Source of the DNA: Apiotrichum sp. Y4204
Lineage: Eukaryota; Basidiomycota; Tremellomycetes; Trichosporonales; Trichosporonaceae
Length of the DNA stretch: 64,000 bases
Assembly: GCA_025531455.1 (NCBI GenBank)
Contig: JAMYHL010000077.1
Coordinates: 124,001 to 188,000, forward strand
Direction: 5' to 3'
The notes under the pieces are model-generated. The model was not told the origin of the DNA and ran no database searches. It worked only from the letters and a program-made list of their open reading frames with translations. Shown in pieces: positions 12,036 through 23,200 of the stretch. Position 1 is the first letter of the stretch. Every line of letters starts with the position of its first letter. The position numbers were made by a program, and so were the translations under genes.

Positions 12036-12348
12036 GGCGCGTAGCGAGTGGATCTTCCAGGTTCGCAACTCTCAGCAGCTGCGCGTGCAACTCAAACTAA
12101 TTCGTAAACTATCAAACTCTCGGATATTGCAGGTACAAACGCCAGTGTGCTTTGACGCCAAACCAGGACACGTGTAAAGCGTCCACGGGTCCCTGGTTAC
12201 ATGAGCGTGTGATTCTTGTCGTTGCCGTCACTGTCGTCATTGTCGCCATCGTTCCATCGTTCACAGTATCGTGTTCGTCTTTGTTCTAAAGCTCGCCAGC
12301 GAGCTTCTTGTTGTGACCGTCCCCACTGACCGGTTCGTGCGCAGGGGC

Positions 12349-13506
12349 TCACACCGTCTTCGAGAGCTTCACCTTGCCCTCAGGGCCGGCGCCAGCCGTG
12401 TCGTTCTCGCAGGCGACAACGGCCCCACCCCGAGTCGCGTCCCTTTGGAACATTGTCATCCGGGAATCCGTTCCGCCCTCCTCCTGACCCTCCGCGTTGG
12501 AATTCGCCCCACTGACGGTGTATGGCTCACGGGCGCGCGTGTGGTGGTGGACGCTGACCTGGGTGTAGAAGTTGTCTCCAGTCGGGCGGGGAGGGGCCGG
12601 CTGCGCCTGGATGTGCGGGAGAAGGGTGACGGGCGAAAAGATCCGGCGGAGCATCTCGGCCACGACGGGTGTGGGCGGCCCTTCAAACGAGATATCCTGG
12701 AAAGGCCCCACGAGGTTGTAGTTCGGGTCGGCGCTCGAGGCTGCCGAGCCTCCCGAGACGGTCCTGCCAGACTCGTACGGCGGAGGCGGCGAGTCCGTTG
12801 GCCCGGGCGACTCGTACTCCGGGGGCGTGTCCTCCGGCTGGGCGCGGGTTACGGCGTCCGCCACAGCGGCGGCGTGCGCGTCGCGCTCGGCGGCGCGGGT
12901 ACCCTCAACGGTGCGGATACGCTGAGCGGCGGCTTGCGCCTCGCGCTCAGCGGCGCGGCTACATTCAGCGGCGTAGGTACGCTCAGCGGCGCGGAAACTC
13001 TCATCGGCGCGGGTGAGCTCAGCGGCGTGGGCACGCTCAGCGGCGCGGGCACGCTCGCAGCGCTGCCTCGCTTCGGTCATCTCGTAGGCCATGTCGCGGA
13101 GCCGGCCCGTAAAGGTGGCCAACTCCATCTGGAGTTCATCATTGTGGGCCCGGGCGCGCTCGTACTCTGCCGTCATGCCGTTTTCGAGGCATGCCTCCAT
13201 GATCAGGGGGAATTCGGCGCGGAGGGCGTGCTGCCGACGGTCGAGGTCGTCGATGCCCGCGATCAGCGCCGGGAGATCGTCCCACGTCGGGCGGCGCGTG
13301 AGCGATAGGCCGCTGGGGTGGAAGAGGGGGGTTGAGGCTTCGGTCGCTGGAATGTCGCTCCCCGCACGGGCCTGGGTGTCGGCGATAGTGGTGATGTCCC
13401 TGGCCTCAGCGGCCTGAGTGTCGGCCAGGGGCGTCGGGATGTCGCTGGCCCCAGTGGTCTGGGTGTCGCCGGCGGTGGTGGTGGTGAACGGGGTATTGGC
13501 CTCCAT
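12349..13506 (-). CDS. Hypothetical coiled-coil protein with two PPxY motifs
   Basis: A single-exon gene of 385 residues, starting MEANTPFTTTTAGDTQTTGA. No named family is recognised. Residues about 145-215 form an Ala/Arg/Glu-rich helix with seven-residue periodicity (repeated RAAER and AHAAE units), almost certainly a coiled coil. Right after it come two PPxY motifs, PPEY at 228-231 and PPPY at 241-244 (12814-12825 and 12775-12786), the ligand class bound by WW domains such as those of Rsp5/Nedd4 ubiquitin ligases. The N-terminus has repeated ADTQ and SDIP segments. The C-terminal 100 residues contain VGPFQDISFEGPPTPVVAEM and then become disordered. A TATA-like element lies 80 nt upstream. 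It could be an adaptor for a WW-domain ligase, but that is inference from the motifs alone. Confidence 0.6.
   Translation of the reverse strand: MEANTPFTTTTAGDTQTTGASDIPTPLADTQAAEARDITTIADTQARAGSDIPATEASTPLFHPSGLSLTRRPTWDDLPALIAGIDDLDRRQHALRAEFPLIMEACLENGMTAEYERARAHNDELQMELATFTGRLRDMAYEMTEARQRCERARAAERAHAAELTRADESFRAAERTYAAECSRAAEREAQAAAQRIRTVEGTRAAERDAHAAAVADAVTRAQPEDTPPEYESPGPTDSPPPPYESGRTVSGGSAASSADPNYNLVGPFQDISFEGPPTPVVAEMLRRIFSPVTLLPHIQAQPAPPRPTGDNFYTQVSVHHHTRAREPYTVSGANSNAEGQEEGGTDSRMTMFQRDATRGGAVVACENDTAGAGPEGKVKLSKTV
12895..13070 (-). repeat. 21-bp-periodic coding repeat (RAAER-type heptads)
   Basis: Within the PPxY gene, a gctcagcggcg-like core recurs roughly every 21 bp on the plus strand. 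It encodes the heptad-periodic RAAER/AHAAE segment of the coiled coil on the minus strand. The copies have diverged, so this is an old expansion. Confidence 0.6.
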
Positions 13507-13583
13507 TGCACGAATAGTGAGAGACGTTGCTGAGGGAGGAAGAGGGGTTGGCTGGTGGTCGTATCCCTCCCGGAGGCTCCAAC

Positions 13584-13590
13584 TTTATAC
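13584..13590 (-). promoter_or_regulatory. TATA-like element of the PPxY gene
   Basis: The minus strand reads TATAAAG about 80 nt upstream of the start codon at 13506, a plausible distance for a short leader. Confidence 0.4.
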
Positions 13591-14302
13591 GCAACGTTGC
13601 GCGTTCTCGACGACCTCGACGGCCTCGAAGAAGCTAACATCTCCAAACACTTTGCGCCGCACACAGCAGCCTCTTACACCGGAGATGGTGCGGTTTTGGC
13701 CATCAAGGCCCCGCTAACAATCTGTACTGACCGCACACTCATCAGATCTGGGTGTTTGAGTGTCTTCCGTTGCCGTCGGCCGTTCGGGGGTTGCGTATGC
13801 TTATGACCTCGCAGCGCGGCTGTCCTGGGATGCGAGATAGATCCTGCACCATGTTCGCGGCCTTGCGCGCTTGCACCTGCGCCGATCCCCGTAACTGCGA
13901 TTGTTACATGTACGACTGTTGAGATGAGAGGACGTTATGACAATGTGGAGGTGGTGTTGTGGCGACGCGCCTGACTTTTGACTTTGTGCAGCGTAAAGGT
14001 CGCTGAGGGGATCCAGGATTCCCACGATCTAGGTGTAACGCAAGAAATCATCCAGAATCTACTGAGTTGGGTCCTTTTGGGAGGCTGTAAGTACTTGTCC
14101 TGGTTGGTAATGGTACTCTATCAACAATGCATCTCCATGCACGCCTACTAATGCACTAAGCTACAATGATCGTTCTTGCGCTGAAACAATGTGTCTAATA
14201 TGTTGAGCTTCTGATTGTCTTGTCTTCTCTTTTCCCTCGCCATTCGTCCTCTGGTCACCGCTCTCGTTTACTTCAGACCTTCCACCAGCCGAGCCTCAAC
14301 CC
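13591..14302. other. Intergenic region, no gene recognised
   Basis: About 700 bp between the promoter of the PPxY gene and the 3' end of the F-box-like gene. The AT-richer half (14030-14240) looks like 3' flanking sequence. Short ORFs are present on both strands, but none has a conserved look or splice support. Confidence 0.4.
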
Positions 14303-15673
14303 TTACTTCACGTAGAGATGGGCCGGGAGCTCGGGGACAAGCTCCACCAGACCCAGCTCCACACGAAGCTTCTTGAGACAGAGCCGGGGCTTAACCGCGC
14401 GGCGGGCGGCCCACGCCATCATCCTCAGCATGTCGAGGAATATACGGCGGACGGTGGAGTTAATGTACACCGGCGCCGTGGAGGTGGACCCGGATTGGTG
14501 GATCATACCAACACCAGCAAACGTCACCTCGATGGTCGACTCGTGGTCGCGCACGAGGTAGGGTGCGACGAGCTGCGCGACCTGGAGGTGGCTGACCCCC
14601 GGGCCGACGTTGACGCGGATGCTCGTGAGGTTGACAAGCACGGGGGCGCGGAAGTCGACTCCGCGGTTCGGCGACATTACGTGCAGTGTCGGCGGGCGGA
14701 CGGGGTTGGCGGCGGCGGCCTCGAGCTCGGCCATCACCTCAAGACGGAAGGCCGTCTCCTGCGGCGTCTCGTCCACCTCCATAGCCTCGCACTCGCTCAC
14801 CGAGTCGCGCTCCGTTTCGCTCCCGTCCACCTCCGTGGGCTCGTATTCCTCCTCCAGGAGCTCCGGATCAATCTCAAAGTCGTCGCGGACTGGGCTGTCC
14901 GCTGTGATGTTAAGCACCAGACGCGTAACACTGTTGAGGACGATGGGGTCATACCACCCGATGAACGCCTCGGAGGCGAGGCCCTCGTACCCGCGCTCGT
15001 CGACGGAAATGACGAGCGTCTCGGGACGCAGGACGTTGTCTGGAATGCGGACAAACGGGATGAGCGCATTCTTGTCGGCACGGAGGTGGAGCGTCTTGAG
15101 TACCCTAAACTCGTTGTGCCACCCAACCAGGCCAGCCGCCATGGGTGCCGAGGTGGCAATCTCCAGGATCTTGGCGCGCGCCGCCTTATCGTTAAACAGT
15201 ACGCGCTCGTTAAGCATCATCGTTGGCACCTTGATGCGGTTGCCGTTGATGGTCCGCATGTAGTACATTTCCTGGAGGAACTCGAGAAACGGGATGGCGG
15301 GCGCGTTGAAGACGTGGATGACGCCGTCGGGGCCGACAGCCGTAGTCTCGCGAATGACCATGTGAGTGTCGAGGAATGGGACAGTGGCGTCGCGGAGGTG
15401 GGTCGAGACCGCGCGCAGTGCGAGGAGAGTGGCGTGGTTGCAGTGAGACAGGATCTTGCTAAGAATCGGCTCGGCGAAGATTGGGGGCTGGACAACTGCG
15501 GTGCCATTGCCATTGCCATTGCCATTGCCGCTGCCGTTGCCGTTGATGCTTCCGTTGCCATTGCCAGTGAAGGACACGAAGCCAGGGAAGGGCGTCGACG
15601 GGCCGGCAGAGACGAAGTGGTACGCGCCAGGCGCGGTGGACGGAAGGGCACCGTTGGCAGCAAAGTTGGACAT
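14303..15673 (-). CDS. F-box-like protein, paralogue 1 of 3 in the window
   Basis: A single-exon gene of 456 residues. I start it at 15673 (MSNFAANGALPSTAPGAYHF), because the open frame upstream reads through what looks like leader sequence containing a TATA box. A Gly/Asn repeat is encoded near residues 40-60. Then comes PILSKILSHCNHATLLALRA followed by VSTHLRDATVPFLDTH. This has the layout of an F-box: a Pro-x-(I/L)-L start, then a hydrophobic helix ending in 'LRAxxxxLRDA'. The remaining 350 residues, with an acidic stretch (EEEYEPTEVDGSETE) in the middle, are not recognisable as LRR or WD repeats. The same N-terminal motif occurs at 45097-46233 and 52374-53522. A substrate-receptor role in an SCF ligase is inference. 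Confidence 0.7.
   Translation of the reverse strand: MSNFAANGALPSTAPGAYHFVSAGPSTPFPGFVSFTGNGNGSINGNGSGNGNGNGNGTAVVQPPIFAEPILSKILSHCNHATLLALRAVSTHLRDATVPFLDTHMVIRETTAVGPDGVIHVFNAPAIPFLEFLQEMYYMRTINGNRIKVPTMMLNERVLFNDKAARAKILEIATSAPMAAGLVGWHNEFRVLKTLHLRADKNALIPFVRIPDNVLRPETLVISVDERGYEGLASEAFIGWYDPIVLNSVTRLVLNITADSPVRDDFEIDPELLEEEYEPTEVDGSETERDSVSECEAMEVDETPQETAFRLEVMAELEAAAANPVRPPTLHVMSPNRGVDFRAPVLVNLTSIRVNVGPGVSHLQVAQLVAPYLVRDHESTIEVTFAGVGMIHQSGSTSTAPVYINSTVRRIFLDMLRMMAWAARRAVKPRLCLKKLRVELGLVELVPELPAHLYVK
15501..15567. repeat. ccattg/ccgttg microsatellite inside the F-box-like gene
   Basis: About ten copies of a six-base unit, ccattg or ccgttg, encode the Gly-Asn repeat on the minus strand. 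The hexamer keeps the reading frame, so length changes would only lengthen or shorten the linker. Confidence 0.8.
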
Positions 15674-15829
15674 GATGGAGGCTGGAAGTGGAGAGGTTGA
15701 AGAAGAGGATGAGAGATGAGAGATGATGCAAGCAGAATGCCAGAGCGAAGTGGAGAGTTGCTGTGAGGCGGAGATGAAGAAATGTTGAAGAGTTGGTGAG
15801 GAGAGGTGAGAAGCGGGATGAGCAGGTTG

Positions 15830-15838
15830 TTTATATCT
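15830..15838 (-). promoter_or_regulatory. TATA box of F-box-like gene 1
   Basis: The minus strand reads GATATAAAC, 157 nt upstream of the chosen start codon. Its presence is part of the reason for placing the start at 15673 rather than further upstream. Confidence 0.5.
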
Positions 15839-16873
15839 TGATGAAAGACGCGTCGCAGCGAGCATTGCAGGACGCAGCGCGAGGAATGCCTTCATGAGCC
15901 ACTCGTCGAGCATGATGCGACACACGCCGCGCGACACACAGTTCTAGAAGTGTTCGTTCGGAATGTGTGTGGCGACTCGTCTTCCTGGGTGCGACGGCCG
16001 CGCGTGTTGAATGCGAGGCAATGCACACTCAAGTGAGTGCGAGAAGAACAGGATTGCCGACTGTTTATTATGCTTTCCGGAGGAGTAAGACGAGACGGTG
16101 AGCGATCTCCTTGCGTTTCGAGGTGCGAAAGAGATGTGTTGGCTGTTGTATTGGCGTGTGGTGACTATGTGTGTGGCGAGACAGCTGTAGAGTAAGGATA
16201 CCTGTTGTTTACTGCATTCCTCATCTTCAAGAGTCACCCTGGCTTCTTATCTCGTCATTGAAACCTAAGGGACATGTGATGAAACAGAGAAAACGCGACC
16301 CACGCGCAGTCAGTCTTCATGTAAAACTTGTAGCGAGAAGCAGAGTACAGTACTGGCTGTGTTTTGCGTCGGAGCTGAAACGCGCACCGACAGTTGAAGC
16401 TCGCACCACAAGGTCATCGGTCAATAATCTTCAGTTTCAGTTACATTGTTGTCTTTACTCGGAAAGAAGAAAGAAGCCGGGACGTGGACCGGGAGGACAA
16501 CGTAAGTGAAACGAGGCGAAAGTGTCACAGAGTGCCACACTAGTCAGGCTCAACCTCGCATGATCGCCCTTTTATATGGCCTTGTACACGTACCTTCGAT
16601 CTGTCGAAGGTTGAAGCGGGCGACCTCATCATTGTTCTTTGGTCCCCTGCCCTCATGTAAACTGACGAAGTGTGAATGCAGGTGAACGGCGCTCGATTGC
16701 TTCCAGATTCAGTCCTGTGCGGTGTCAGTCCCCGCACATCACACAGTCTCACCTAACAATACCGAACTTGCACGTTGTTGTCCGCTGTCGTAACTGTATA
16801 CCCAATTTCACATCCACTGCTCAGAGGCTACATGATATCGCCCACTCATATAAGTTACTACCCCCTTTGTCCA
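15839..16873. other. Intergenic region, no gene recognised
   Basis: About 1 kb between F-box-like gene 1 and the 3' end of TAF2. Several short open frames exist on both strands but none shows conserved motifs or splice sites. The stretch 16530-16870 is AT-richer and fits the TAF2 3' flank. Confidence 0.4.
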
Positions 16874-19800
16874 CTACACGTCCATCTTGAGCCGCTGCTG
16901 CTTCCACCACGCGGCAAACATGTTCGCGGCTTCGGTGACCGCGTCGCCCTCGCCGTTGAACACGCGCGCATTCTCGAGCATGAGATCCACGTCGTCGTCG
17001 ACCTGCCGCGCGGTCGAGTAGACCGACTTCTCGAGCTTGCTCTTTATCAGCGACAGGTCGCGCGCGTCCTCGGGCGGGATGATCTCGAAGTACTGCGGGA
17101 TGCCCAGCGCGACGGGGTCGACGGCAACGCGGAAGAAGAGACTCAGGGGGTCCTTCAGCGCCCGGTTCAACAACGCCACCATCTGCTTCCGCTCGTCCGG
17201 TGTCAGCCGTGGAGACACGGTTTTCGGCCATTCCTTCCAGAACAGCGCCTCGTTCGTCGCGGCCAGATCGGTGATGGCACCTGGCGGGTTGAACTTCCTG
17301 CAGCTGGGGGTCAGTGGAGGAGGCAGTCACAACTTACTTGGCAAAGATGAGCTCTATGTCGTGCGCTAGCTGACCCATCGTCCTGTACTTCTTGCCGTCA
17401 ATGTTGCGCATGATCGTACTGTAATCGGACGGGTGCTTGATCTCGTCGTAATATGTCGGGCAGCCGTCACGCTCCGGGTCTACCGGCTGCAGGAACTGAT
17501 GTCAGCTTACAGATGGGAACTGCTCTAGCTCACATAGATAGCACTTGGGTCCTTGATAAGAATCTGGATCAACGCCTTGGACCGCTTGAAGCGGAACGGC
17601 ATGCTGTTCGTTGCCGTGGGTGGTGTGTTCGGTGGTGGCTGCGGCCAAGACGGCGGCGGCGGCGGAAGGTATCCGTGATATCCAGGCGGCACGCCAGGTT
17701 GCGGTGGCGCTGGCGCTGCTGTCGAGAATGACGCCCCAGCGGAAGCCGGAGGCGGAGGCGCCGGGGACTGCGACTTTCTCGGCGAGAGTGACCGTGAACC
17801 CGACCCACCGCGAGGAACGAATGCGTCAGACGTGCGCCGCGCCTTGGACGAGTCTGTCGAGCGTGGCTTGGCGCTGTCGTCGCGCCTGAGCGCCTTGGCC
17901 GACTTGGACGAGTCGGTGGACCGCGGCTTGTCCTTGAACGACTCTTTCGCTTTTGGTTGAGGTTCTTTGCTCTTTGACGATTCTTTGCTCTTGGACGATT
18001 CCTTGCTCTTTGACGACTCGCCAAACGAGCGCGGCTTTTCAGACGACGCAGTTGACCATAACCGATCTGTTGGCCGTGACTTCTCCTCCGTTCTGCTCTT
18101 GAGATCGCCAGATGACTTGAGCTTGATGGCCGGCGGCGCGTCGGTACCCTTGAGCTTGATGGATGGCCCCTCGCCAGAAGACTTGAGCTTGATACTCGGT
18201 CCACTCGACTTGCGCTCGGCAAGACGTTCTGAACTTGCGGACGACGCCGAGTCGGCAGGAGAAGCCTTCTTGGCCTTCTTGGACGACCGATCCGGAGGCG
18301 GCGACGCGTCGCGTGCAGCACCCTTCGTGCTGAGCTTGATCTTCTTTGTTGGCGGAGTGGGGCCGAGCAAATCCTCGAACGGGTCCTGCACGGGGTTCTC
18401 CATTGCGTCGACCTCCGCTCCGAGGAGATCGTCCAGCTCGTCGTCCACTGCCGCCTTGTCGCGCTTCTTCCTCCCCGACTTCTCTTTCTCCTTCGGCGGC
18501 GGGGGTGCGGGTTCCGGGGGTGGTGCCGCGGTTCCCTTCTTCTTCGGAACAGGTGGCGGTGCCATCGGGGTCGGATCTGGCGGCACATCGAGCGTGACAG
18601 ATTTGGTCGGCTTGAGCTTAATGCGCACGCCTCCTGCTGATCCGGGAACCGGCGGCGGGGGCATGAGGCTCGACGACGAGCTGGGAGCTGGCGGCTTCTC
18701 CTTCTCCGGCGCTGTGGATTTCGGGGAGGCCACCTCGGCGGCCGCATTTGCTGATCGCAGCGTGTTCTCCGTCTTTGACCACACTGAACGTCAGCTTCGA
18801 GCGACTCAGAACCCCCAAGCTCACCTGAATTGAAGTACTTCTCAAAGGCCTCGCCAGATTTGCGCACCGGCGACGCAACAGGATTGTACAGATAACAGTT
18901 GGAGATGAGAAGGCGGACGTCGGACTCGAACTCCTTGCGCGTGGAGTACAACCCGCTGTCGAGCTTGGCCCGGATGGTGGAGAGGTCCATTGGGTTCGTG
19001 ACGATTGCGAGATAGTCTGGCGCACTGTCGCGCGTAGGGTCCACAGGCTGGCGGAAGAACGTGCTGCGCTTGTCGCCCAGGAGCTTCTGGAGGACGATCG
19101 TGATGGCCTTGAAGTCTTGATCGGGCAGACCGCGCGCCTGAGCTTTCGGTTGCTTCTTCTTCTTCTCCTTCGCCGGTGCGGTGGCGGGGTTGAGAACGAG
19201 CTTGATAGGCGTACTCGGTGTCGCTGCAACCGGAGACTCCACGAGAGGTCCATCGGTTTTTGGGAAGGGGAACTCTGCAGACTCTGACTTCGGTTCTGCC
19301 GATGATGCGCTCGTCAAGCTCAGGCGGATCTTGGGAGTGGATGCCACGGGTGTCTCTGCCGGCGTATTCAGTGTAATCAGGACGCCGGGCTTGGGCTCCG
19401 GCACTCCGCTCGACATGACCTCGGCAGCCTTGATAAGCGCAAAGAGGATCTCATGGTCGTTTCCAGTAAACGAGTCCCTGGGAGGTGAGTTTAGGGAACA
19501 CTGTAGTAACTCACAATAGTGCCTCTTGGACGATCTTGCGGAGCTCCGTCTTCGAGTTGAACTCTTTGCGGAGCGCCTTGACAATCTTAGCCTGCTCGCC
19601 CTCGCGCTCCTTCTCCCGCTGCTCTGCCGTCGCGTCCGAGTTGACCTCCACAACGCCAAGGTTTATGTTCATATACACCTCACCCACGGCCAGGGTCATG
19701 AGGATCGACTCGGAGATTGCCCGACTGACATGCCGCCGGACTGTGAGGGAGTAGTCGTATCTGATGACGTCGAATAGGTACTGTGCTAGGGCCAGACTCC

Positions 19801-22800
19801 TGCCTGGTGCCTTGCACAGGAGCAGGGCGTCAAACGCCAGCAACCGCAACGGCTCGTAATTACCCTCCCTGTGGGTTAGTCATGCTCAGGGAGTAGCAGA
19901 AGAGGTAAATGAAGGAGTACCTGCTGGGAGTACTCCGGAGAACGATGAGGAAGTAGATGGCACTCACCGAGTATAGCTGAGGAAGACTCTCGGGTCATTC
20001 GTCCGCTGCCCGACCATAATCGACTTGAGCTGCGCCTGGAGCCCCGCCTCGGTGACGACGTTGTGGTAACTCGGCACCAGACGGTCGACGGTCATGGCGC
20101 GCTCGTTGGCGTCCGACGCCTCCTTGTACAGGTCCTGGTCTATCTCCTTATCCGCATCATTTATCATTATTCCGGGCATGTTGACGCCAGCGGCGAAAGC
20201 ACCGCCGATGGCTGAGATCACGGTCGCGAGGTAGTACGAGTCTGACCACTCGTTCTGCGAGTTGTCGTTCCCTTTCAGAAGGTTTAGTAGCAGCTTGCGC
20301 ACCGGCCGCCAAACTTGACGCGTTGCGGGATCTCGCAGCTCCGCCAGCGCGGTGATGATACTCTTCTTGAGGAAGTAGTCGGACTTGTTCGAGAAGTCGT
20401 TCGGCAGCGGATGAGACTCCGCCGTGAGGGGATCGTCGTCCCATGTCGGATGGCAGTAGAATGTCTGGAACAGCTTCAAGAGGAGGAAAAGCCCCATGTA
20501 GTCTGCTTCGCTTGTGTTATACTAGATGTCAGCGTGCTTCCCGTGTGAGATACGAAGCACACTCACAGCAACCAAAGCTCTTGCTGCTTCCATCCGCACG
20601 CGATAGAAGTAGTTCTCCACAAGCACGGTCCGCGCCAACTCGCTCGCAATCACCGGCGAGTGGTAGAGCGTCATTCTCTGGACTGCCTGGGTGGGTTAGC
20701 ATGCAGTCGAGGATTTCAACCCACCTGGAGCTGCGCCACAACGTCACGGTCGCCCTGCAGTTGACTGATCCAGAACCACGGCTTCTCCTGGATATCAAAG
20801 TGGGCGAGCCACTCGAGATCTGGATCGACACGGATCCACTCGTATCCACCGCTTTCGCCCAACATTGCGCCCGCCTCTTCCTCACTCCAATCCTGTACGC
20901 GCCAAGCTCTCCGCTCTTCCTCGTTGTCCCACGGTGGATACGCAAACACCTCTCCGCGGTCCACATCCCGCAACTGCTCGGCCTCCACGTCGTCGTTGTC
21001 CTCCGCCTGTGCCAGAACGTCCTGTAATTTGCTAAAACGCGCAGCAACGTGACCTGATCGACGTGTCCGCTTATACTTTGTGTTGAACGGGAGCGGGAAC
21101 ATTTTGGATTTCGTTTTGATGTCGACGAGATGTTCAAAGGGTGCGCCGTCGGCCTCGTGAATGCGCACCGTCAAACTCCCCTCGAAGAATGGCGTGGGCC
21201 GCTTCTGCAGTAGCACCTTGTCCCGGTTCTTCTCGTCAAGCGACTCGGCTGCCTGCAAAGCTGGCTGCGATTGCGTCACCGTGAACTCGACCAAGAACTT
21301 TTTGCGGATAAAGTTTGTTTTGATCGTGAGATGCGGACACCCGCTGCCGTACACCCATTGATCCTGGAAGCTGAGGAGGTCCATGCCCGATGCTTTGCGA
21401 CAGAGGCGGAAGAAGTACGCTGTTGACAGCATGTTTCCCGGCAGTTCATCGGACAATGATGCGAGGAAGATGCGAGGAATTACGCGTGACAGACCGTGCG
21501 AAGTGCCGGATTTCACAATGTAGCGGTCGAGAATGTGCAGCACCAGTGGTGCTTTCAAAGCGTAAAACGACATTGCCGCAGCCGACGGTGGATCGATCGC
21601 ACCTGGCTGGCACAACGGCAGCTGGTCGCCTTGATCCATGTGCACACAGCGGTCGATGTCCTTCTTCAGTCTAAACCGATACTCGTTGTTGCCGAGCAAA
21701 TGTCGAATGAAGTGGCCGTGGAGGTAAAGCATCAGACCGGTGATGAGCCAGGTGTCCGACAGCGTGCGCTGGATTATGTTCACACCGACCCATTGCTGTA
21801 TCAGCGCAAGCGACAGTGCTTGCCGTGTGTCAATAGCTTGGTCGATGATGTTCTCCGGATACAGCAGGTCGGACGAAAAGATGGCCATGGATACCGAGAC
21901 GGTGGACGAGGATCTTGGATTTGACACAAAGACCATTTTGAACGCCGAATACGGGTACGAACCAAACTCGGTGTGGTAGAACGACATTGCGCGGCAGAGA
22001 AACGCGGTGGATGTTATGAGCTCCTCAAGCTGTCCTGGCAGACAGAATGCCAGCATCGGCTTGTGGTTCTCTCCTCCCACCATGGCCGGCACCTGGTGCA
22101 TCTCGAATGGTCCTGCCGCGAAGGAGATGTGCTGAACGGTTGCGGGTGAGGTCTGAAGGTAATAGAAGATGACCTTGTTTGGATCGTGGGGATGTGTTAC
22201 CTGGCGGGTCAGCCTCTATCGATGGAATGCTACCCACTTGTTCAATAAGCTCTCCACTCGCGACGACCATGACGGGGTACGCGTCCTCGTCGCCAGTTGG
22301 CTCCCCGCCTTCCAAACACCGAGGGACGATAAATTCGAGTTCCCAGGTACATCTCTCCCAGAGGCTGTCGACACAGGGCGTCCACACGCGGGCCGCGTCG
22401 AATGTCGTCGGCGAGAGGAACATGTGGGGGACCTGCGAGTCGTCTCCTCCGTCTCCTGGCCGACGGAACACGATACCCTCAGTGACATCGCCGCCCACGA
22501 CAAGCTGGTAGTCGATCTGGATGTGAATCGGAGCGAGCGTAACCGCCGCCGTGCCATCCACGCTCTCCGTCTCGAGAAGGCGCACCCAGCCGTGCGACAC
22601 GGAGATAGCCAGCTCGCCCTCGTCGCGCTCGCCGAGCGCCGCCCACGTTTTGCGCTTGATCTCCTGATGGCTTTTCAGGTCGATGGGCGGCTCGCGCACC
22701 GGCAGCGGCTGGAACGGGTTCGACACGGCATAGCTGGCGGGCGTCGCGAGGAGGGGATTTGTCGGTGTGGGGGACGACAAAGTCACATTGTTGATCTGCA

Positions 22801-23200
22801 GCAGCGGCGACGCGTGAAGGTAGACGGTACGCAAACTGGGGTTCGTCGGTGTGATCGTGAGGTGCGCAGAGCCCTGTGAGTGTTAGAAAGATAAGTCTCA
22901 GAAAACCCTGTGGAGTGAGGAGGATCGTAAGGCGCAAAGAACTTTCCGCGGGCACGCAGCATCGCGGCGATCACGAGCGGAAGACAGCACGGCGGCGCGA
23001 TATTATCAATCCGCGGCGCCGACGCGTCTGAACGCCGAACGCACTCCCACTCCCATCCATCACGTACCGTAAGCACGCCGGCGAAGTCGATCTCGAGCAC
23101 GACCCTCTGATGCGATGTGACTGTCAGCACATGAATCTTGCAGGCCGCGCCGCGATACTTATAGAGTGAAGCCGCGCCCTCCGCCCGAGTCGTCAGCCAT
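16874..23200 (-). CDS. TAF2: TFIID subunit TAF2 with three C-terminal bromodomains
   Basis: TAF2 is the aminopeptidase-like TFIID subunit that contacts core promoter DNA. The N-terminal part reads SHQRVVLEIDFAGVLT, then GSAHLTITPTNPSLRTVYLH. The M1-peptidase-like core includes GPFEMHQVPAMVGGE, FHTEFGSYPYSAFKMVFV-type sequence and YENIIDQ-like LLYPENIIDQA. There is no HExxH zinc site, as is normal for TAF2. HEAT-like repeats follow (EADYMGLFLLLKLFQTFYCH; REGNYEPLRLLAFDALLLC). The tail carries bromodomain 1 (FRQPVDPTRDSAPDYLAI to NCYLYNP), a roughly 400-residue disordered Ser/Lys/Pro linker with IKLK motifs, bromodomain 2 (FLQPVDPERDGCPTYYDEI to FNPPG) and bromodomain 3 (DPLSLFFRVAVDP to ENARVFNG). 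Each keeps the acetyl-lysine Asn. The stop is at 16874-16876; the total is about 1,850 residues over about ten exons. The first exon is unresolved: ATG at 23200 runs into a stop after 13 codons. Confidence 0.9.

Noticed and set aside
14318..15700. 460-codon frame on the plus strand opposite F-box-like gene 1
   Set aside because: Antisense shadow. The minus strand contains the F-box-like motif, a sensible start and a TATA box; the plus-strand product has only low-complexity, charged sequence.
17569..19659. 696-codon alternative frame on the minus strand within TAF2
   Set aside because: It is an out-of-phase reading of the bromodomain and linker exons and gives an Arg-rich product, as expected for shifted GC-rich code. 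The in-phase reading gives intact bromodomains.
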